From: JAIRVZ01 sp031553415
GTDB taxonomy: Bacteria > Bacteroidota > Bacteroidia > Bacteroidales > Azobacteroidaceae
Reading direction: 5' to 3'
DNA: 64,000 nt
Assembly: GCA_031553415.1 (NCBI GenBank)
Contig: JAVBLO010000056.1
Coordinates: forward strand, 34,290-98,289
Of the stretch, positions 58,004-64,000 are shown in pieces (position 1 is the first letter of the stretch; each line of letters begins with the position of its first letter). The notes beneath the pieces were generated by a model that was not told the origin of the DNA, searched no databases, and was given only the letters and a program-made list of their open reading frames with translations. Made by a program: the position numbers and the translations under genes.

Positions 58004-59127
58004 ATATAATTCAACGTCCGGATACTTATTCCCTGACTTCAACAATAAAGGATTTTATTATTGAATCGGATTGGGTTAGTTCTACAAATTCATATAAAGA
58101 TATCTTGTTTGAAGTATTATTGAATGGAAATTCTATTTTGAAAGAATCATACGTTCCGGATGCTTCAGGAAAAATATATGTCCGGGATTTAGGTGGATTC
58201 TTGGAAAATTATTTATCCGGTTCTTTGGCTAAAGGGAAACAGGATATTTCAAAAGAATTCAGTTTCAAAATTGACAATCAGGTTGTGGGTTCAAGCACTG
58301 TATTGTTTTGCAAAGCAACCACTGGTGAAGCTGCAAACCTGTTTTATGGCAAACGTTTACTTAATCTGCAATATTTGAATAAGATAACGATACCGGGAAG
58401 TAAGGAATATATTTCTGTATTTTCTTCTGTAGAAGGAAAACCCATTCAGGCAAGAGTTATCTATAAGAAAAATAATTCTTTAAGATATTCCGAAACCAAA
58501 CCTGTTTATATCAATAATTATGCTTCAGGATTTTATACTTATGATGTGTCTTTCAGTAAAATATTATCAAATTTTCCTGAAATTGAGCAACGAAACATAG
58601 TCGCATACATGATTATATATTCAGACGTAGCCGTTGAATATAAGGTTGATTGGGAAACTTATTTGGATCCCAAATTTTTTATTTATCTGAATTCTTTTGG
58701 TGTTCCTGAATCTATTGTATGCAGGGGAGAAACCTTCCGAAAAGGTGTTCAAACCTTTGAGACATCTAAAATCAACAAATTAGAACACAAATATAATATC
58801 CAGCGTGCTGACACATTCGAAGTCAGCTCCGGGAAGATATATTCTCATACAGATTATCTGTTGTTGCGCGAAATGTTTTCATCGGAAGATGTACGGTGTT
58901 TTTTCAATGGGAAGTATCGCAAAATAATCATTACTGAAGAAAATTCAAATATCAGTTATCGCTCCAGTTCTTTTACCCCAGTGAAATTTACCTTCAGGTT
59001 TGCAGACTCTAAAGAAAACATTTCACTTCTTGACAGTTTTACATGGATATTGGAAAATGGAACCTGGAATGATAAAGGACTTTGGTATGACTCCGGTCAA
59101 TGGAATGACAAACCTCAAAACAATTAA
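58000..59127 (+). CDS. Putative tail/baseplate protein with Trp-rich C-terminus
   Basis: A 375-residue beta-rich protein (VYINNYASGFYTYDVSFS, YRKIIITEENSNISYRSSSFTPVKFTFRFAD). The last 25 residues form a repeated pattern of W(Y/N)D(S/K)G: ENGTWNDKGLWYDSGQWND. The same kind of pattern opens the gene two further on (59969). Such Trp-Asp-Gly repeats may be short carbohydrate- or partner-binding turns. A baseplate or distal tail role is inferred. Confidence 0.55.
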   Translation: MNIIQRPDTYSLTSTIKDFIIESDWVSSTNSYKDILFEVLLNGNSILKESYVPDASGKIYVRDLGGFLENYLSGSLAKGKQDISKEFSFKIDNQVVGSSTVLFCKATTGEAANLFYGKRLLNLQYLNKITIPGSKEYISVFSSVEGKPIQARVIYKKNNSLRYSETKPVYINNYASGFYTYDVSFSKILSNFPEIEQRNIVAYMIIYSDVAVEYKVDWETYLDPKFFIYLNSFGVPESIVCRGETFRKGVQTFETSKINKLEHKYNIQRADTFEVSSGKIYSHTDYLLLREMFSSEDVRCFFNGKYRKIIITEENSNISYRSSSFTPVKFTFRFADSKENISLLDSFTWILENGTWNDKGLWYDSGQWNDKPQNN

Positions 59128-59129
59128 TT

Positions 59130-59972
59130 ATGGCAAGATATATTGAAATACCCGAAATGTGGGAGGAGTTTACTCCGGAACAATTCAAATATCTGTTGAA
59201 ATCTGTCTTCCGGATGATGGCAGATTCAACAATAACAAAGGATGATGTGTTAAATGATTTCGCCGATTATTTGCTTGGCAGGAAAAAGTTTGTTCATCCG
59301 GGACAAAAAGAAAAGTACCTGGTACTTGTATCTCAATTAGCAGAAAAATTTGATTGGATATTTTCCGAAACAGAAGATGAACAATTGGTTTTGAATTTTG
59401 AAACAACTCAAAATTTGTTACCCGGATTAGAAAATCTGTTAGGACCTCAATCACATGGTTCAGATTTCCGTTTCGGAGAATACCGGACAGCTGTAGAATT
59501 CTATAATAAATTCACTCAGGAACATAATCCTGCTGATTTGGATTGTTTAGTCGGTATATTGTACCGGAAACCAAACACCAGGAAGAAAGATGAAACTTTT
59601 GATGGTAACTACCGGGAACCGTTTAATAAACATCTTATAGGTAAATATGCAGCCCGTGTAAAGAAAATCCCTGAGTATATTAAATGGGGTGTGTATTTGT
59701 GGTTTGGTTATTTCTGTCAATATCTCCTGGAAGGGCCTTTTATAATTGAAGGCAATGAAGTTTGTTTTTCTTCCATTTTTGACCGGGGCAATACAGACCA
59801 GGATGAAAAGAAAAGTAACTCCATTGGTATGACTGCTGTCCTTTTTTCCCTTGCTGATACCGGTACCTTTGGGAATGCAAAAGAAACAGATGAAACGGAA
59901 TTGTTTAAAGTACTCCTGAAGCTTTTGCATGATAAAAATACGTTGGATGAACTTGAACGGAAAAACAAATGA
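59130..59972 (+). CDS. Hypothetical tail-region protein
   Basis: A 280-residue protein (EMWEEFTPEQFKYLLKSVF, DLDCLVGILYRKPNTRKKDETFDG, YIKWGVYLWFGYFCQYLLEG). It reads like a globular alpha-helical protein of the sort associated with tail assembly in Bacteroidetes phages, but no specific function is known. It lies between two genes with Trp-rich turns and overlaps the next gene by 4 bases. Confidence 0.5.
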   Translation: MARYIEIPEMWEEFTPEQFKYLLKSVFRMMADSTITKDDVLNDFADYLLGRKKFVHPGQKEKYLVLVSQLAEKFDWIFSETEDEQLVLNFETTQNLLPGLENLLGPQSHGSDFRFGEYRTAVEFYNKFTQEHNPADLDCLVGILYRKPNTRKKDETFDGNYREPFNKHLIGKYAARVKKIPEYIKWGVYLWFGYFCQYLLEGPFIIEGNEVCFSSIFDRGNTDQDEKKSNSIGMTAVLFSLADTGTFGNAKETDETELFKVLLKLLHDKNTLDELERKNK

Positions 59973-60526
59973 TTACGCTTAACCGCTTTCATGAAATATT
60001 GCTTGAATTGAAGGCTGAAGTAAACAGCCTAGTTAATCCTGGTAACTGGACACTTCAAAACGGACTTTGGATTGATTCTGGAAAATGGGAAGACAATGGA
60101 GCCTGGTTGGATGCTCCGGAATATGGCAAAGTGATTGATGAATTAGTTGTATCTCCGACAGAAACACATTTAGTCAAAAAAATAGGAGATAAGCGAGGCA
60201 TTATTTTAGGTGTCAAAATGCCGGATGCAGACACAGAACTTATTTCTTCAGACAACTATTCAGACAACAATCATTGTCTTTTCTTCCTGATTGAAAAAAT
60301 AGATCCGGGAAAGCATGATGACTTCATAGAACGGTGGCACTATTCAAAAATGCAAAATATAATGAAGTTAATTAAAGATTGGCTTCTGCAACGTGGCCTG
60401 AATGGTAAAGTTTGTGGCGGTGACGAAACGATATCAAAACCGTTTCATACGGAATGGGAATATCAAATTTTTGGCGGGTTTAATGGACTAAGTATCAGTT
60501 TTGACTTGAAAGATTTTTCGCTATGA
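59969..60526 (+). CDS. Hypothetical tail protein with N-terminal Trp-Asp-Gly turns
   Basis: A 185-residue protein. Residues about 26-50 (NWTLQNGLWIDSGKWED, NGAWLDAPEYG) repeat the Trp/Asp/Gly pattern of the C-terminus of the protein encoded at 58000-59127. The rest is alpha/beta (LKLIKDWLLQ..., FNGLSISFDLKDF). A tail or baseplate subunit is likely by position. It overlaps both neighbours by 4 bases. Confidence 0.5.
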   Translation: MITLNRFHEILLELKAEVNSLVNPGNWTLQNGLWIDSGKWEDNGAWLDAPEYGKVIDELVVSPTETHLVKKIGDKRGIILGVKMPDADTELISSDNYSDNNHCLFFLIEKIDPGKHDDFIERWHYSKMQNIMKLIKDWLLQRGLNGKVCGGDETISKPFHTEWEYQIFGGFNGLSISFDLKDFSL

Positions 60527-62355
60527 CAGAATTATTTATAGATGGTCAACAAGTAATTCTTCCTCAAAACTTTTCTTTAACTGTTGTAGAGGAAAATCCA
60601 TTTTTCACAAAAAATGGGAAGTACACCTATGATCTTGAACTGTCTTTGGAGAATCCTCAAAATGCTAAAATCTACAAACATTACAATAGGGTAAATAATA
60701 TTGAAGAAATAGTATCCAATCGTCAAGCTATATTAAAAGCAGACAATGAAATTGTTTTAAATGGTACTGAAATAATACTGGAGATATCGGATAAGTCTGT
60801 CGTTATTCAGCTTGTTAGCGGTAATTCTGAACTAAATTATTTAATCGGTGGTGATCGTAAATTAAGAGATTTAGAACTAGGTTCTGCTGGTGAACCTGGA
60901 TATTACGGAATAACTGCTTTTTCTGTAAAGCATCGTTATCCAGCTACTCATTATGTTTGTGCTCCTCTTTACAGTAGAAATGAAGAACGAATTTATTGCA
61001 ATTTTACTGCATTAATTGATGAAAACACTAATGCAGAGAGCTTGGATTTTTTATTAGGCCCATGGAACCCCACTCCGTGGATACCACAACCTTATATTTG
61101 TTTCATCATAGAACGAATTTTATTCATTTTGGGTTATGAACTGAATAAAAATGAAGTTTCAAATACAAAGTACAAAGATTTATATATCGTTCATGGTTTC
61201 ATTACTGATGAATATGCGAAGATGCTTCCTGATTGGACTGTTAGCGAATTTTTCGAAGAGGTTGAGAAACTATTTGATTCACTAATACTTATAGATGAAA
61301 TAACTAAAAAAATTGATATCATTTTTGCTTCTAACTATTATAACTCACCACCTAAATGTGATATTGAATATGTGTTTGATGAACATAATGATAAAATAGA
61401 TAATGAAAATACTTTAACACATAATAATGCCAATGTTTCTTATGTTTTGCCAAATACGGAGTATTTCAAATTTCAAAATATAGAGAAAGAAATTTTATCT
61501 TTTTCAAAGAGAGAAAAGTTTGAGTCTTACAATAAAATTCTTGAACATTTCAATAAAGCTACAGATAAAAACACATTGCAAAGTACTATATTTCATAGTG
61601 AACAATCTGATACTGAATATATATTCTTCGAAAAAGAAGATGGGGGTTATTATCCTAAAAAAGTGAATATATTTCAGCCAATCATTAATAATCCGCAAAG
61701 AGAGGATATTGATATAGAAATTAAAATTACTCCTGTAGAAATAACTACAGTCGAGATACCTGTTATCTTATGGAAAAGTCTTTGGAGTTCTATGGAAATC
61801 TGGAAAGGTATTATACAAGTTCCTATTATTGATACTGATAGATATTTTGTAACTTATGAAGAATATGTTCAATATGCACAGACAGGTGCTTTTGGCGATT
61901 TTACAGGTTCAATACAGAATTTGATTACTGGAGAAGAGTCGATGGATAAAAGGAAAAATTCAGAATTACAAGTTGCCTTTTATCAAGGATTAAGAAAGAT
62001 GACTCCAAAAGGTGAAGAAAACTCTACTACAAAGACGTTTAATTATCCGATGCCATTAACAGATTTGTATGCCGAATATTCTGAAAAAGAAATATTGTTA
62101 GCCGAGAATAATGCAACATTACGATTGGATGGCAATAAAGGTATTGGAGAATTTTATAATAAAGATTTTGTAATAGACACAACCAGAGAAAGAGTTTTTT
62201 CCTTTGAAAATAAGCAACAGTTAGATATTCGGTCCGTTTTTAACATAAAAAACAAAGAATATGTTAGTATCAAATTTGAAAGAACAATTACAATTAACGG
62301 TATTTCTCCGAAAATAAAAGGTTATTTCTATCCATATAAAAAGCAGAAATCATGA
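60523..62355 (+). CDS. Large phage tail/baseplate protein
   Basis: A 610-residue protein starting MTELFIDGQQVILPQNFSL, a beginning shared by many Bacteroidetes phage and element tail proteins, followed by a domain with FTKNGKYTYDLELSLENPQN. The later part is beta-rich with a long acidic region and ends in KGYFYPYKKQ. No enzymatic motif is seen. Probably a baseplate hub or tail-tip protein; GC is low compared with its neighbours. Confidence 0.6.
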   Translation: MTELFIDGQQVILPQNFSLTVVEENPFFTKNGKYTYDLELSLENPQNAKIYKHYNRVNNIEEIVSNRQAILKADNEIVLNGTEIILEISDKSVVIQLVSGNSELNYLIGGDRKLRDLELGSAGEPGYYGITAFSVKHRYPATHYVCAPLYSRNEERIYCNFTALIDENTNAESLDFLLGPWNPTPWIPQPYICFIIERILFILGYELNKNEVSNTKYKDLYIVHGFITDEYAKMLPDWTVSEFFEEVEKLFDSLILIDEITKKIDIIFASNYYNSPPKCDIEYVFDEHNDKIDNENTLTHNNANVSYVLPNTEYFKFQNIEKEILSFSKREKFESYNKILEHFNKATDKNTLQSTIFHSEQSDTEYIFFEKEDGGYYPKKVNIFQPIINNPQREDIDIEIKITPVEITTVEIPVILWKSLWSSMEIWKGIIQVPIIDTDRYFVTYEEYVQYAQTGAFGDFTGSIQNLITGEESMDKRKNSELQVAFYQGLRKMTPKGEENSTTKTFNYPMPLTDLYAEYSEKEILLAENNATLRLDGNKGIGEFYNKDFVIDTTRERVFSFENKQQLDIRSVFNIKNKEYVSIKFERTITINGISPKIKGYFYPYKKQKS

Positions 62356-62918
62356 GTGAATTAGAATTTGAACAAATACAGCCATTTGAAAATGGTCAAG
62401 GTGACTCCGGAAAATCATCCAGGCTGAAGATTAACCGAAACTTTGGGTTGATTAAAAATAAATTCAATAATCTTGATATTGAAAATAAAGAAATTATAGA
62501 TAGCATTGAGAAAGTAAGAGATTCATCATCAAAAGAAATTAATCAACTTGAGCAAGAAATAACCAAACTCGCTCCCTCCGGAGTCGAAGCTTTAGTTTCT
62601 GAAGAGCGTGCAGCTCGCATTGAAGCCGACAAAACCAAATTGAATTACAAGGTGTTGGAATCTATTATTGAAACCATCTTGAACCTTTTGTTTCCGCATC
62701 AAAATGGAGTGAACATGGATACCTTATTGGATTTATCCTTGTTTACTTCAGGTGATACCATCCGCATTTTTCTTCCTGGCTATTACGAACAATTTGGTAT
62801 TTCTGTTCCTGAAAATGAATTCGCTTCCAACTTCGTGTTTTTTCGAAAAAATACCGATAATACCTGGGAAAAGATATTGATATATAAATTCAATGATTCA
62901 GATTTTATTAACAATTAA
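62352..62918 (+). CDS. Tail fibre-associated coiled-coil protein
   Basis: A 188-residue protein. Residues about 1-80 contain a coiled coil (IDSIEKVRDSSSKEINQLEQEITKL) and a short domain with FENGQGDSGKSSRLKINRNFGLIKNKF, which resembles N-terminal parts of tail-associated proteins. A collar region with SEERAARIEADK follows and then a beta domain. It is just upstream of the beta-helix protein and may serve as its connector. Confidence 0.55.
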   Translation: MSELEFEQIQPFENGQGDSGKSSRLKINRNFGLIKNKFNNLDIENKEIIDSIEKVRDSSSKEINQLEQEITKLAPSGVEALVSEERAARIEADKTKLNYKVLESIIETILNLLFPHQNGVNMDTLLDLSLFTSGDTIRIFLPGYYEQFGISVPENEFASNFVFFRKNTDNTWEKILIYKFNDSDFINN

Positions 62919-62930
62919 AACTAAATATTT

Positions 62931-63839
62931 ATGAGTTTTGGAAATTTAGGAATAATAGCACAAATGGGATTGCCAAGAACTTCACCAGGAGCAATCATTA
63001 CAATTGCGGCATCCGATGCATCCGCCAAATCAAAACGAGGGGCAGATGTTATCTGTACAGGTATTGACGATGATTTAGTCATTCAATCAGCAATAGATTC
63101 ATTGAATACAGGTGGCATCATTCATCTGACGGAAGGAATTTTTAATGTTTCCGGGGTAATGCGCATTGGTGATAAAATTACTCTTAGGGGCTCCGGTATC
63201 GGCGCAACAACAATCAAGGTATCAGGAAATAAGAACATCACACAATCTGTTTTTCCCATCAACAATATTAATGCAGCAAGCATACATGGCTTCACGTTTG
63301 ATGGAAATAATATCATAAGGATTGGTAGTTCCAACGAAGTAAATTTTTCATGGGGAGGTTCCGGAAATCAGTCCAACCCTCAATTCTTCAAAATATTTGA
63401 CTTACACATAAAGAATTGCAGTGAGGGAGTAAGATTTTCTGACGGTGGTGGCAATAAAGGCAGTTTGTTCATTTATAATATATTGTTTGAGTCGCTAAAA
63501 GGCACCAGCATAATTACAGAAACACTTAATGCTCCAAACATATGTTCATTTGTATTTATTTCTTCATGTACAATGAAAAATTCAAGGGAAAATGGTGGTG
63601 GTATAACAGCGTGGGGAGATTACCCATACAAAAACTTTGTTTGGATAGATAAAGTTTTTATGGATGGTAAAATTTTCGTTGAACCCAAGCCACGGGTAAC
63701 CATTACAAACTGCGATTGCCTTAAAATCGAAATGCAATCAAACGAATGTCTTGTAACCGGCAATATCACTAAAGAAGGAATCGTGGATTCATCAGGCAAA
63801 GAGGGTAATCAAATTTATAATAACTATATAAGGCCATAA
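62931..63839 (+). CDS. Beta-helix tail spike-like protein
   Basis: A 302-residue protein. A short N-terminal region (MSFGNLGIIAQMGLP) leads into a right-handed parallel beta-helix: DDLVIQSAIDSLNTGGIIHLTEGIFNV, then ITLRGSGIGATTIKV, ASIHGFTFDGNNI and successive turns to the end. This start is that of pectate-lyase-like tail spikes, which bind or cut surface polysaccharide. No catalytic residues could be assigned. It is likely a receptor-binding or depolymerase protein of the phage. The size is small for a spike. Confidence 0.7.
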   Translation: MSFGNLGIIAQMGLPRTSPGAIITIAASDASAKSKRGADVICTGIDDDLVIQSAIDSLNTGGIIHLTEGIFNVSGVMRIGDKITLRGSGIGATTIKVSGNKNITQSVFPINNINAASIHGFTFDGNNIIRIGSSNEVNFSWGGSGNQSNPQFFKIFDLHIKNCSEGVRFSDGGGNKGSLFIYNILFESLKGTSIITETLNAPNICSFVFISSCTMKNSRENGGGITAWGDYPYKNFVWIDKVFMDGKIFVEPKPRVTITNCDCLKIEMQSNECLVTGNITKEGIVDSSGKEGNQIYNNYIRP

Positions 63840-63841
63840 TC

Positions 63842-64000
63842 ATGAAACAATATGCATTAATACACAAAGGGGACACTCTGTTTATCTCCTTAATCAAATT
63901 TTCAGTGAAATGTGAAAATGTTGATTATCTATTTGAAAATAAAACTTCTGCTGATGATTTTGTTGAACGTAAAGCAGAGAGAGGTCTGGCAGCTGTTAAG
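63842..64000 (+). CDS. Hypothetical protein (3' end off window)
   Basis: A frame of 53 codons from ATG 63842 to the window edge (MKQYALIHKGDTLFISLIKF, ENKTSADDFVERKAERG). It follows the tail-spike-like gene by 2 bases and is probably another late gene. Too little is present to name it. Confidence 0.5.
   Translation, partial: MKQYALIHKGDTLFISLIKFSVKCENVDYLFENKTSADDFVERKAERGLAAVK

Larger units (their letters stand above)
22850..64000. mobile_element. Tailed-phage prophage (left part; continues past the window)
   Basis: From about 22.9 kb the strand, gene size, base composition and functions change from a PUL to phage: XRE repressor-like gene, primase, tyrosine integrase, methyltransferase, S49 protease, capsid, terminase, tape measure, lysozyme, portal and tail fibre. 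The tape measure (1440 codons) points to a long-tailed siphovirus-type virion; no tail sheath was recognised. The left boundary lies between 22792 and 22961 and is not resolved to the base. Confidence 0.92.

Overview
The window comes from a member of the Bacteroidales (Bacteroides/Parabacteroides/Dysgonomonas-like). This follows from tandem SusC/SusD-type outer-membrane genes, a one-protein hybrid two-component regulator, lipoproteins with Bacteroidetes-type signals, promoters of the TTTG / TAnnTTTG class and the near absence of strong Shine-Dalgarno sites. It falls into two parts: a polysaccharide utilization locus (PUL) on the minus strand (1 to about 22.8 kb) and a tailed-phage prophage, mostly on the plus strand (about 22.9 kb to beyond 64 kb).

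PUL (read leftwards from 22.8 kb): a hybrid sensor/AraC regulator; a secreted metallo-beta-lactamase-fold protein; two consecutive SusC-like TonB-dependent transporters, the first of which lacks the usual N-terminal domain and has no SusD partner; a SusD lipoprotein; a GH10-like lipoprotein; a BACON/GLUG-type surface lipoprotein; and two paralogous heparinase II/III-family lyases, the last running off the left edge. Several genes are joined by 4-base ATGA overlaps. The set fits surface binding, cleavage and import of an acidic (uronic-acid-containing) polysaccharide; the substrate cannot be read from the sequence.

Prophage: a leftward XRE regulator (22962-23288) faces a rightward early operon of small DNA-binding proteins, a 1316-residue primase/ATPase fusion, a tyrosine integrase and a run of small accessory genes (30.1-33.9 kb). 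Six of these accessory genes start directly after the same TAGACC hexamer. They include a C5-cytosine methyltransferase whose 3' third encodes recognisable methyltransferase motifs in two different reading frames. An AT-rich region with an array of GTTGGAAC/GTTCCAAC octamers (33985-34263) looks like a replication origin or control locus. The structural genes follow: S49 prohead protease, major capsid protein, probable tail protein, several unknown proteins and the terminase.

Between the terminase and the tail genes lies an accessory block (43.2-48.9 kb). It has its own promoter/operator, a second XRE regulator with a small cysteine-rich partner, duplicated small genes, two membrane proteins and a secreted protein, and a structured leader. 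Late genes then continue: tape measure, lysozyme, a one-protein spanin candidate, portal, several tail/baseplate proteins and a beta-helix tail-spike-like protein. The portal gene lies about 14 kb downstream of the terminase gene and after the tape measure, an unusual order. No tRNA, rRNA, CRISPR array or insertion sequence was seen.
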